Notes under the pieces: generated by a model
Database searches by the model: none
The model's input: the letters and a program-made list of their open reading frames with translations, nothing else
What the model was told of the DNA's origin: nothing
Position numbers and translations under genes: made by a program
Assembly: GCF_001428125.1 (NCBI RefSeq)
Contig: NZ_LMSM01000006.1
Location: forward strand, 245,550-309,549
Reading direction: 5' to 3'
DNA length: 64,000 bases
DNA from: Nocardioides sp. Soil774
GTDB taxonomy: Bacteria; Actinomycetota; Actinomycetes; Propionibacteriales; Nocardioidaceae
Shown: positions 50,492 through 58,371 of the stretch, one piece after another
Position numbering within the stretch: the first letter of the stretch is position 1
Layout of the letters: every line of letters starts with the position of its first letter

Positions 50492-51427
50492 TCAGCTGGG
50501 TACGACGACGGTGCCGGCGTCGCCGGCGACCGCTGCGGTGATCTGGTCGAGGCTGGTGATGACGCCCCGCTTGCCGGTGGCCTCCACGAAGCGGCACACG
50601 GCGTCGACCTTCGGGCCCATGGAGCCGGAGGCGAACTGTCCGTCGGCGGCGTGCTCGCGCAGCTCCGCGACTGTGACGGTGCCCAGCGGGCGAGCGTCGG
50701 GGGTGCCCCAGCCGATGACGGCGTGGGGCACGTCGGTGGCGATGACCAGCACGTCGGCCGCGGTCGTCCGGGCGAGCAGGGCGGCGCCGAGGTCCTTGTC
50801 GATGACGGCCTCGACGCCGGCGAGGGAGCCGTCGGGACGGCGTACGTGCGGGATGCCCCCGCCGCCGTTGGCGACCACGACGAAGCCGGCCTCGATCAGC
50901 GCCTGCACGGCGGGCGCGTCGAGGATCTCGAGCGGCTCGGGCGAGGCGACGACGCGGCGCCAGCCCTTCTCGCCGCGGTCCTCCCAGGTCTCCCCGTGGT
51001 CGATGAGCACCCGGGCCTCGGCCTCGGGCAGGTGGCGCCCGATGGGCTTGGTGGGGGTGGTGAAGCCCTCGTCGTCGGCGTCGACGAGCGTGCGGGTGAC
51101 GAGCGCCGCGCTGCGGCGGGCGATCGAGCGGCGCGCGAGCTCGCCGTCGAGGGCGTCCATCAGCACGAAGCCGAGGGTGGCCTGGGTCTGCGCGCCGCAC
51201 CAGTCGAGCGGGACGGGGGGCACGACAGCCGCGGCGAGCTCGTTCTTCACCAGGAGGTTGCCGACCTGGGGGCCGTTGCCGTGGGTGATGACGACCTCGT
51301 GGTCGTGCTCGAGCAGGCCGGCGACGGCGGCCATGGCCGTCTGGGCCGCGGCGATCTGGTCCTCGGGGCGGGCGCGGCCGTCGGCGTTGGTCATGGCGTT
51401 TCCGCCGAGTGCGAGCAGGACCCTCAT
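50492..51427 (-). CDS. arcC: Carbamate kinase
   Basis: 311 residues. Amino-acid-kinase fold: [82 protein letters not shown] and [21 protein letters not shown]. Makes ATP from carbamoyl phosphate, or the reverse. There is no arginine deiminase or ornithine transcarbamylase beside it; its partner is the ring-opening amidohydrolase, pointing to pyrimidine, barbiturate or triazine nitrogen recovery. ATG 51427 with a conserved 41-bp motif ending 34 nt upstream. Confidence 0.93.
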   Translation of the reverse strand: MRVLLALGGNAMTNADGRARPEDQIAAAQTAMAAVAGLLEHDHEVVITHGNGPQVGNLLVKNELAAAVVPPVPLDWCGAQTQATLGFVLMDALDGELARRSIARRSAALVTRTLVDADDEGFTTPTKPIGRHLPEAEARVLIDHGETWEDRGEKGWRRVVASPEPLEILDAPAVQALIEAGFVVVANGGGGIPHVRRPDGSLAGVEAVIDKDLGAALLARTTAADVLVIATDVPHAVIGWGTPDARPLGTVTVAELREHAADGQFASGSMGPKVDAVCRFVEATGKRGVITSLDQITAAVAGDAGTVVVPS

Positions 51428-51461
51428 GGGCTCGACCCTAGTGGCGCGCCTCACACGCTCC

Positions 51462-51513
51462 CCACGGCAGTTTCGGCCAACGACCTGCGGTTTCGGTGGC
51501 AACAGTTGCCACC
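51462..51513 (-). promoter_or_regulatory. Shared catabolic operator/promoter motif, copy 1 (arcC operon)
   Basis: 51462-51502 aligns without gaps to 60514-60554 (29 of 41 identical), both on the minus strand and both ending 34 nt before an ATG. Within it TTTCGG occurs twice (51471, 51491), 20 bp apart. A perfect palindrome GGTGGCAAC-a-GTTGCCACC (51495-51513) overlaps its far end. Likely regulator site plus promoter. Confidence 0.65.
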
Positions 51514-51540
51514 TTGGTGGGATCTACGGCACCGCCGGGC

Positions 51541-53376
51541 TCAGGCCAGTCGCCGTGCGCCGAGGACCGCGATGTCGTCGTCGCGCGAGGGATCGCCCAC
51601 CTGCTGGACCAGGGACGCGACGGCGTCGGCCAGGGGCTTGCCGCGGTGTGCCTGGGCGGCGCAGGCCACCCGCGCCTGCCCCTCGGTGATGTCCTCGCCG
51701 CGTCGTTCGACGAGGCCGTCGGTGAAGGCGATCAGGGTGTCCTCCACCGTGAACGCCACCACGGTCTCGCTGCGCTCCTGGATGCCCACCCCCAGCGGCG
51801 GTCCATCGGCCGACGGGAGCTCCACCAGCGTTCCGTCCCCCCTGACCAGCACGGGCGGTGGGTGCCCGGCGTTGCCGATCACGGCCTCGTCGCGGGCGGG
51901 GTCGACGAGCAGGTAGAGCAGGGTCACGAGCTGCTCGGAGCCGTAGTGGTCGAACATCTCGTCGAGGTGGCCCAGCACGGCCCGCGGTCGCGGGTCGAGA
52001 GCGGCGTACGCCCGCACCGCCGCGCGCACCTGCGCCATGGCCGCGGCAGCCTCGACGCCTCGGCCCATCACGTCACCGATGAAGAGGACGAGGCCGCCGT
52101 CGTCGCGCTCGATGACGTCGTAGAAGTCGCCGCCGACCTCGGTGCGACCGGCGGGGCTGTAGTGGTGGGCCAGCTCCCACCCGTGAGCAGCCGGCAGCGC
52201 GTCGGGGAGCACCGCGCGCTGCAGCTGCACCGCTGCGGCCAGGGTCTGGCTGTGGAGGTCGGCGTTGTCGAGGGACACAGCGGCCCGCTGCGCCAGCTCC
52301 TCGGCGAGCGCCAGGTCGTCGGGCGTGTAGTGCCGCTCGGACTCGGCCGCGACCCAGGTCATGACCCCGAGGATCCTCCCGCGGGCGACGAGCGGCACGG
52401 TCACGGCGCTGCGCAGGTGCAGTGCGCGCGCGATCTCGGCGTGCTCGGCGTCGACGGCGCCCGCGGTGAGCATGTCGTCGGTGATCTCGGCGATGAGCTC
52501 GCTGCGACCGGTGCGCATCACCTGCCAGGCACCGTGGGCCGCCTCGCGATCGGCGGGGTAGCGCTCTGCGAGGTCGTGCGCGAGCTGGACCTTGGCGGGG
52601 TCGACGTGGGCGACCGAGAGGCGGCGCAGGCGGCCGTCGTCCACCAGGTCGATCGCACACCAGTCGGCGAACGTGGGCACCGCGAGACGGGCGACCCGGG
52701 CAAGGGTCGCCTGGTAGTCGAGGCTGCTGGCGAGCTCGGTCGCCGCCTGTGCGAGGAACTCGAGCTTCGCGCGCTGGCGGGCTGCTTCGTGCTGTGCGGC
52801 GATGCGGCCGATGCTCTGCGCGCAGGCGTTGCCGAGGATGTCGAGGAACTCGATCTCCGCGTCCTCGAGGCGGCGCGGCTCGGTGAACGACAGGGTGATC
52901 GACCCGATGACGTCGTCGCCGCTCCCCAGCGGAAGGGTGACAAGGGTCTCCAGGCCCCGCGCAGGCACGTCGCTGAAGCGCGCGAGGATGGCGTCGCGAC
53001 CAGTGACCACCAGGCGGCGGCCGGTGCGGATGACCTCCGCCGCGGGCAGGTCGGCGCTGACGGGGAAGGTGCTCCACCGCTCCTCGTCCCCGGCGAGCCC
53101 GCCGCTGAGGGCCACCAGGCGGGCCGTACGACGGTCGTCGCACACCAGCGTCATGGACGCGAGCGCCGCGCCCACAGCCTCGGCCCCGTGCATGACGACG
53201 GCCCGGGAGACCTCCTCGACGGTGCGCGCGTCCACGAGCTCGCTGGTGACCCGTGCCAACCGGGTCAACCGGTCGGGAAGGGGCAGGGGGCCAGTCACCG
53301 ACCCATCATCGTGGCCGTCGGCGGCGGATGACGGGTTTTCGCACGGTTCCCACCCCTGCGGGGTGGTGTCGGCCAT
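51541..53376 (-). CDS. GAF-domain SpoIIE-type (PP2C) serine phosphatase
   Basis: 611 residues. Two GAF domains: about 40-190 (TRLARVTSELVDARTVEEV... GLETLVTLPL) and about 210-380 (LARVARLAVPTFADWCAIDLV... AVTVPLVARGRILGVMTW). C-terminal PPM phosphatase about 395-611 with metal motifs RTEVGGDFYDVI, LFIGDVMGRGVEAAAAM, FTDGLVERRGEDI and DDDIAVLGA. RsbU/RsbP-type phosphatases dephosphorylate anti-anti-sigma factors. ATG 53376 with GGAAGG upstream. Divergent from an RsbW-like protein, its obvious functional partner. Confidence 0.9.
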   Translation of the reverse strand: MADTTPQGWEPCENPSSAADGHDDGSVTGPLPLPDRLTRLARVTSELVDARTVEEVSRAVVMHGAEAVGAALASMTLVCDDRRTARLVALSGGLAGDEERWSTFPVSADLPAAEVIRTGRRLVVTGRDAILARFSDVPARGLETLVTLPLGSGDDVIGSITLSFTEPRRLEDAEIEFLDILGNACAQSIGRIAAQHEAARQRAKLEFLAQAATELASSLDYQATLARVARLAVPTFADWCAIDLVDDGRLRRLSVAHVDPAKVQLAHDLAERYPADREAAHGAWQVMRTGRSELIAEITDDMLTAGAVDAEHAEIARALHLRSAVTVPLVARGRILGVMTWVAAESERHYTPDDLALAEELAQRAAVSLDNADLHSQTLAAAVQLQRAVLPDALPAAHGWELAHHYSPAGRTEVGGDFYDVIERDDGGLVLFIGDVMGRGVEAAAAMAQVRAAVRAYAALDPRPRAVLGHLDEMFDHYGSEQLVTLLYLLVDPARDEAVIGNAGHPPPVLVRGDGTLVELPSADGPPLGVGIQERSETVVAFTVEDTLIAFTDGLVERRGEDITEGQARVACAAQAHRGKPLADAVASLVQQVGDPSRDDDIAVLGARRLA

Positions 53377-53428
53377 GGCGTGGACCTTCCCGGCGCACGT
53401 AGGCTCCCTCCGTGGACGGGGAGGGGTG

Positions 53429-54304
53429 GTGAGCGCCGTGGACCACACCGACGCCTGGGCCAGGGACTCCCTGGACCGGCTCACCGCCCTGCCCGGCGTA
53501 CGTCGCGCGGGCGTCGCCCTGATGGAGGGCGGTGGCCGCAGGCTGAACTTCACCTCGGCGCACCACCCCGGCGAGGAGCCGGCGACGTGGTGCCACCTGG
53601 ACGCCTACGACGACGTGCCGCTCAACACGGCCGTCCGCAGCGGGCGGCCGGTGGTGGGCAGCATGGGTCGCGTCAGCCGCACCCACCCGGCCTTCGTGGA
53701 GCGCCAGCAGGGCACTGAGACCCAGGCACTGGCCGCCGTGCCCCTGGTCTACGGCAACAGGACCCTGGGCGCCTACGTCGTGTTCTACAGCACCGTGCCG
53801 ACCTTCCGCGACGACGAGGTCGCCGCCCTGTGCGAGCTCGGTGCCAGCCTGGGCGCGAGGCTCGGCGAGGCACAGGCCGACCACGTCAGGACACCGGGTG
53901 CGGCCGTCCGCACCGCCGAGCCCGGGTCCCTCGTGGTGGAGTTCTGGGTGCCGGGCGACCCGGCCGCGGTCGGGCCGGCACGACGACGGCTGCGCGACAC
54001 CTTGCTGCTGTGGGACGTGGACGCCGACTCGACCGAGACCGCTGCGCTCTGCATGTCGGAGCTCGTCACCAACGCGGTGGTCCACTCCGGTTCGGGGTGC
54101 TGGGTCGAGGTGCTCAACGAGTCGGCCGCCATCACCGTCGCCGTACGCAGCGCCTGGTCGCCCCAGACGGTCACCGAGGCAGCAGCCAGCGACCTGATGC
54201 AGGTGCACGGGAGGGGCCTGCAGCTGGTGGCCGAGCTCACCGCGCGCTGGGGGTCCGAACCGGACGACGACGGCCTGACGGCCTGGTTCGTCCTGGAGGC
54301 CTGA
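53429..54304 (+). CDS. GAF domain plus RsbW-like ATPase (anti-sigma-type kinase)
   Basis: 291 residues. GAF domain about 10-145 (LTALPGVRRAGVALMEGG ... LAAVPLVYGNRTLGAYVVFYS). HATPase about 165-290 with N-box CMSELVTNAVVHSGSG (Asn) and G-box GRGLQLVAELTARWG. RsbW-type proteins bind a sigma factor and phosphorylate its antagonist; this one carries its own sensor. GTG 53429. No sigma or anti-anti-sigma gene is adjacent, but SigB-type promoters occur at 14.8-17.8 kb. Confidence 0.87.
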   Translation: MSAVDHTDAWARDSLDRLTALPGVRRAGVALMEGGGRRLNFTSAHHPGEEPATWCHLDAYDDVPLNTAVRSGRPVVGSMGRVSRTHPAFVERQQGTETQALAAVPLVYGNRTLGAYVVFYSTVPTFRDDEVAALCELGASLGARLGEAQADHVRTPGAAVRTAEPGSLVVEFWVPGDPAAVGPARRRLRDTLLLWDVDADSTETAALCMSELVTNAVVHSGSGCWVEVLNESAAITVAVRSAWSPQTVTEAAASDLMQVHGRGLQLVAELTARWGSEPDDDGLTAWFVLEA

Positions 54305-54316
54305 GGCACCCGGGGC

Positions 54317-55645
54317 TCAAGCCCGCACGTTCCACCAGGTGTCGAGACGCGCCACCACCGGCGTCGTACGCCCCTCGCGCAGGACCCGCGCGAGCCGCAT
54401 CAGGTGAGCCGCGATGCCGGCGGCGCCCTGCATCCAGCCGACGCCCGGCGGGAGCAGCGGCTCGTCGGCGCGATGCTCGGTGAAGCGCCACCAGGCGCGG
54501 TCGCCCTCGAGGAGCGCGCGCTCGACGAGCGCCTCGCCCAGCACCTGCGCGAAGACGAGGTCGTCGTCGACCCCGTCACGCTGCCAGGCGTCGAGGAAGA
54601 CCTCCCCCACCCCGGCGGTGCCGCAGCAGCGGCCGTCGTTGTCCCAGAAACCCGGCCGCAGCCGCTCCGGGACGCCTGAGGTGCGGATGCTGCGCAGGCA
54701 GCGGCGGTGCCACTGGGCCGGGGTCTCCCCCGCCACGTCGGCGACGCCCGCGTGCTCGAGCGCGGTGAAGAGCAACGAGGTGCCGGCCGGGCCGTGGCAC
54801 CAGGTGAACGTCACCTCGTCCGTGTCCGGCTCGCCCGGGATGACGTGCGGCACCACGAAGCCGCCCGCCGTCGTGTCGCCGAGCGTGACAAGGTGCTCGG
54901 CCCCGCTGCGCGCGGCCTCGACGAGGTCGGGACGGTCGAGCTCGCGGCCCGCGACGGCCAGCGCTGCGGCGATCCCCGCCAGGCCGTGCGACCAGTTGGG
55001 CATCTGCATGTCGCCCCGCTCGGCGCGCACCTGCTCGGTGAAGCGTGGCGGGAGGAAGGACCAGTTCGTGCCCGCGTCGGCGGGCTCGCGCTCGGCGAGC
55101 AGGATGTCGGCGGCCTTTCCGGCAAGCGCCGCGGCACCGGGCGTGCCGTGCCGCAGCGCCCACACGGCGCCGAGGAGGTTCGCGGCCGTGCCGAGCGTCG
55201 CGTCGTTGACCCGCGCGTGCGGGGCGAACCGCGGCGGCGTCATCCACGGCTGCTCCCAGCCGTCGTCGGTGGCGAGCTCGGCGAGGCGGGCCACGGCCCT
55301 GCCCGCGCCGTCCGCGCCGAGCGCGCCCAGCACGCCGAGGTCGCTCACCAGCCCGTCGAAGTAGGAGTACGCCGTCGTGGTGGCCAGGCCGCCCTGGATC
55401 CGCGCGGCGATGCCGTCCGCGAGTCGCTGCTCCTCGTCGGTCCACGGCCGTGTCTCGCGCACCTCGGCGAGCACGTGGGCCAGCCCGCCGATGCCGCTGT
55501 GCATGCCGTCGCGGTCCTCCGGCGCCTCGCCCTCGTGGGGCACCGACACCGGGATCCACGGCCCGGCGTCGTCCCACCGCACCTGGTCGAGGACCCAGCG
55601 CCAGGCGGCCCCACCGAGGTCGGCGTACGTGTCGGGGTCGGTCAT
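54317..55645 (-). CDS. LanC-like protein with three-Cys zinc site
   Basis: 442 residues. Lanthionine-synthetase C fold: repeated helices with GG motifs (HSGIGGLAHVL, WSHGLAGIAAAL with His220, GWMQGAAGIAAHL). Zinc ligands appear as Cys283 in FTWCHGPAG and Cys340-Cys341 in GRCCGTAG, i.e. Cys/Cys/Cys instead of the NisC Cys/Cys/His set. No LanB, precursor peptide or transporter is near, so it may modify free thiols or act in another pathway. ATG start; convergent with the RsbW-like gene. Confidence 0.88.
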   Translation of the reverse strand: MTDPDTYADLGGAAWRWVLDQVRWDDAGPWIPVSVPHEGEAPEDRDGMHSGIGGLAHVLAEVRETRPWTDEEQRLADGIAARIQGGLATTTAYSYFDGLVSDLGVLGALGADGAGRAVARLAELATDDGWEQPWMTPPRFAPHARVNDATLGTAANLLGAVWALRHGTPGAAALAGKAADILLAEREPADAGTNWSFLPPRFTEQVRAERGDMQMPNWSHGLAGIAAALAVAGRELDRPDLVEAARSGAEHLVTLGDTTAGGFVVPHVIPGEPDTDEVTFTWCHGPAGTSLLFTALEHAGVADVAGETPAQWHRRCLRSIRTSGVPERLRPGFWDNDGRCCGTAGVGEVFLDAWQRDGVDDDLVFAQVLGEALVERALLEGDRAWWRFTEHRADEPLLPPGVGWMQGAAGIAAHLMRLARVLREGRTTPVVARLDTWWNVRA

Positions 55646-55687
55646 GGCGCGATCATGGCAGGACCGCGGGCCGGAGCTCCTGCCCTT

Positions 55688-56362
55688 TTACGCACGTCCG
55701 AGCAGCGCCTGCAGCACCCGCGTGCCCACCGGCAGCCCGTGCGCGTCGTAGTAGGCGAACATCGCGCTCAGCCAGGGATGGGTGCCCGGGTCGTCGACCC
55801 GTCGCACCGGCACGCCGGCCTCGGCCGCGAGCTCGCGCACGGTCGCCACGCGCGTGGCGAGCTCATACGTCGCGCCGGCGTGGCCGGGCTCGGTGAGCAC
55901 CACGGCGGCGGCGCGCCCGAGGTCGGCGAGGTCGAGGAACCCGAACGGCGCGTCGGGCGAGTAGGGCAGGTCGATCGGTCCGGTGAGGTCGAGGTTCTGC
56001 AGGTAGGCACCCGGCTGGAGGATCGTCCACGCCAGGCCGCTGCGCCGCACGAGGTCCTCGCTGACCGCCTTGCCGAGGTGGTGCGGCATCGCGGGCACGT
56101 AGGGCGAGGCCACCGAGTGGTGGACCACCCGCCCGACGCCGGACGCGGTCAGCGCCGTGATCACCGCCGAGACGTAGGCCGGCTCGTCGGGGTGCAGGTT
56201 GGGTGCGATGACGTACGCCGCCTCGCACCCGGCGACCGCGGCAGCGAGGTCCGTCCAGTCGGCGCGACCCAGCGGCGCCGCCTCGACCTCGCGCGCGGCG
56301 AGCGCGGCGCAGACGGCACGGCCGGTCTTGCCGTGCCCTCCGATCACCGCGACGCGCCGCAC
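55688..56362 (-). CDS. NmrA-like NAD(P)-binding protein
   Basis: 224 residues. Rossmann motif RRVAVIGGHGKTGRAVCAAL (about 2-21), AAYVIAPNLHPDEPAYVSAVITAL, VVHHSVASPYVPAMPHHLGKAVSEDLVR and WTILQPGAYLQNL. Atypical SDR of the NmrA/HSCARG type, likely a redox sensor or quinone/enoyl reductase. GTG 56362 lies 8 bp after the hyuB stop, so it is probably the last gene of the hyuAB operon. Confidence 0.85.
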   Translation of the reverse strand: MRRVAVIGGHGKTGRAVCAALAAREVEAAPLGRADWTDLAAAVAGCEAAYVIAPNLHPDEPAYVSAVITALTASGVGRVVHHSVASPYVPAMPHHLGKAVSEDLVRRSGLAWTILQPGAYLQNLDLTGPIDLPYSPDAPFGFLDLADLGRAAAVVLTEPGHAGATYELATRVATVRELAAEAGVPVRRVDDPGTHPWLSAMFAYYDAHGLPVGTRVLQALLGRA

Positions 56363-56370
56363 CGTCGTCC

Positions 56371-58371
56371 TCAGATCCGGTCGACCTCGGCGGACGCCGC
56401 GCCGTCGGCGAGCGCGGCGTAGCCCGGACCGCGGTCGAAGAACGCGTCGTCCTCCCGGCTCCACGCCTCGCGGCCCGCACGCTCGGCCTCCGTGGCCGCG
56501 GCGTCGAAGCCGAGGTCGTCGGCGTCCACGGAACCGGTCAGCACGACGCCGTAGTCGCGCAGCGCCGCCTCGGGCGAGACCTTGCGCCACACCACGTCGC
56601 GCACGACGAGCTCGGGGTCGCGGGCCAGGGGGTCGCCCCAGCCGCCACCACCGGTCGTACGGATCCGCACGAGCTGGCCGGCCTTGATCTCCTCGGCGTC
56701 GGCGAGGGCGTCGACCTCGCGCTCGTCGGGGCCGCCCGGGTCGATGACGACCTGGAACGGCGAGCCGGCCTTGCCGCCGCGCACACCCCAGCAGGCCAGG
56801 ATCGAGCGGTCGGCGATGGACATGAAGTGGGCGTCCTTGAGCATCCGGATGTGCTTCTCGTAGCCCAGGCCGCCGCGGAACTGGCCGGCGCCGCCGGAGT
56901 CCTGGGCGAGGCCGAGGCGCTCGACGATGAACGGGAAGCGCGACTCGGTGAACTCGGTCGGCAGGTTGCGCGAGTCGGGCACCACGTGGATGGTGTCCTC
57001 GCCGTCGGCGTAGTAGCGCCCGCCCGAGCCGCCACCGAGGACCTCGCGCATGAGGTAGTCGTTGCCCTCGAGGTCCTTGCCGTAGACGCCCGTGTAGCGG
57101 ATCGTCTCCTGGTCGGCCGGCATCTTGCCGTCGACGGCCTTGGCCACCACGCCCGCGAGCACGCCGAGCAGGCGCAGGATGACGAAGGTGCGGGCGTTGG
57201 TCGGCCCGGGGTGGATGGGTGTGAGGAGCGTGCCCTTCTCCGGGAAGCGCATCTCGATGAGCGGCACGATGCCCTCGTTGACGTCGAGCTCGGCCATCCG
57301 CTCGGGGGTGTCGGCGAGGTTGCGCAGGATCGGGGCGAGCCACTTCTTGAGGAAGTTGCCGCCGACGTAGTCGCCGCAGTGGTTGATCGGGCCCTTGGCC
57401 TGCGCGCTGGTGCCGGTGAAGTCGATGATCAGCCGGGGGCCCGCGGGGCGACCCTGCTCCGGGTCGGCCGGGGCGTCGCTGACCTTGGTCAGGGTGATCC
57501 GCTGCGTGTGCAGCTGCGGCTCATCCACGCCGTCGTGCTCGGCGTAGTCCTCCCAGACGTAGGTGCCGTCGGGGATCTTGGACAGGATCTCGCGGCGGTA
57601 GGTCTCGGTGGTCGCGTCGAGGATCGCGTCGAACGACGTCTCGATCGCCTCGCGGCCGTAGCGCTCGAACAGCTCGCTCAGCCGGCGCGCGCCCATCAGG
57701 CACGCCGAGCACTCGGCGTCGAGGTCGGCGGCGAGGCTGTCGGGCATGCGCGAGTTGCGGGTCATGATCCGCAGTGCGGCCTTGTTGGGCACGCCCGCGT
57801 CCCACAGCTTGATCGGCGGGACCGCGAGGCCCTCCTCGTAGACGCTGGTCGCGCCGCTCGGCATCGAGCCGGGGCAGGCGCCGCCGATGTCGTCGTGGTG
57901 GCCGAAGGCCTGGACGAACGCGACGACGCTCTTCACACCATTGTCCTCGTGGAAGACCGGCACCGTGACGCAGAGGTCGGGCAGGTGGCCGATGCCACCC
58001 TCGGACTCGTAGACGTCGTTGTGGAAGAAGACATCGCCCTCGCGCATCTCCTCCAGCGGGAAGTCGCGCACGATCGGGTGCACGAGCGCGCTGTAGGAGC
58101 GGCCGGTGAGCTTGCGCAGCTGGCGGTCGTGGATGCCGGCGCGGAAGTCGTGGGCGTCGCGGATCATCGGCGAGCGCGAGGTGCGACCGATGGCGGTCTC
58201 GACCTCCATCTCCACGCTGGCCAGGGTGCCCTGGACGATCTCGACGAGGATCGGGTCGACGCTCGCCCCCTCGGCGGTGAGGCGGTTGCCGTGCTCGTAC
58301 GCCGTCGGCAGCCCGGCCGGGTTGACCGGCCTGGCGGTGACGTAGGCCGGGTCCACTGCAGTGGTGCTCAT
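56371..58371 (-). CDS. HyuB / oxoprolinase B-type subunit
   Basis: 666 residues. Hydantoinase B family: DPILVEIVQGTLASVEMEVETAIGRTSRSPMIRDAHDFRAGI near the N-terminus, DVFFHNDVYESEGGIGHLPDLCVTVPVF, HHDDIGGACPGSMPS, INHCGDYVGGNFLKKWLAPIL, and C-terminal GGGGWGDPLARDPELV. With HyuA it forms an ATP-dependent hydantoinase, N-methylhydantoinase, or acetone/acetophenone carboxylase-like enzyme; substrate uncertain. The ATG overlaps the hyuA stop (ATGA). Confidence 0.92.
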   Translation of the reverse strand: MSTTAVDPAYVTARPVNPAGLPTAYEHGNRLTAEGASVDPILVEIVQGTLASVEMEVETAIGRTSRSPMIRDAHDFRAGIHDRQLRKLTGRSYSALVHPIVRDFPLEEMREGDVFFHNDVYESEGGIGHLPDLCVTVPVFHEDNGVKSVVAFVQAFGHHDDIGGACPGSMPSGATSVYEEGLAVPPIKLWDAGVPNKAALRIMTRNSRMPDSLAADLDAECSACLMGARRLSELFERYGREAIETSFDAILDATTETYRREILSKIPDGTYVWEDYAEHDGVDEPQLHTQRITLTKVSDAPADPEQGRPAGPRLIIDFTGTSAQAKGPINHCGDYVGGNFLKKWLAPILRNLADTPERMAELDVNEGIVPLIEMRFPEKGTLLTPIHPGPTNARTFVILRLLGVLAGVVAKAVDGKMPADQETIRYTGVYGKDLEGNDYLMREVLGGGSGGRYYADGEDTIHVVPDSRNLPTEFTESRFPFIVERLGLAQDSGGAGQFRGGLGYEKHIRMLKDAHFMSIADRSILACWGVRGGKAGSPFQVVIDPGGPDEREVDALADAEEIKAGQLVRIRTTGGGGWGDPLARDPELVVRDVVWRKVSPEAALRDYGVVLTGSVDADDLGFDAAATEAERAGREAWSREDDAFFDRGPGYAALADGAASAEVDRI

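Noticed and set aside
50512..50525. GGGTAC at the 3' end of the carbamate kinase gene as another SigB-type promoter
   Set aside because: It lies within coding sequence, with no gene start suitably placed downstream on that strand.
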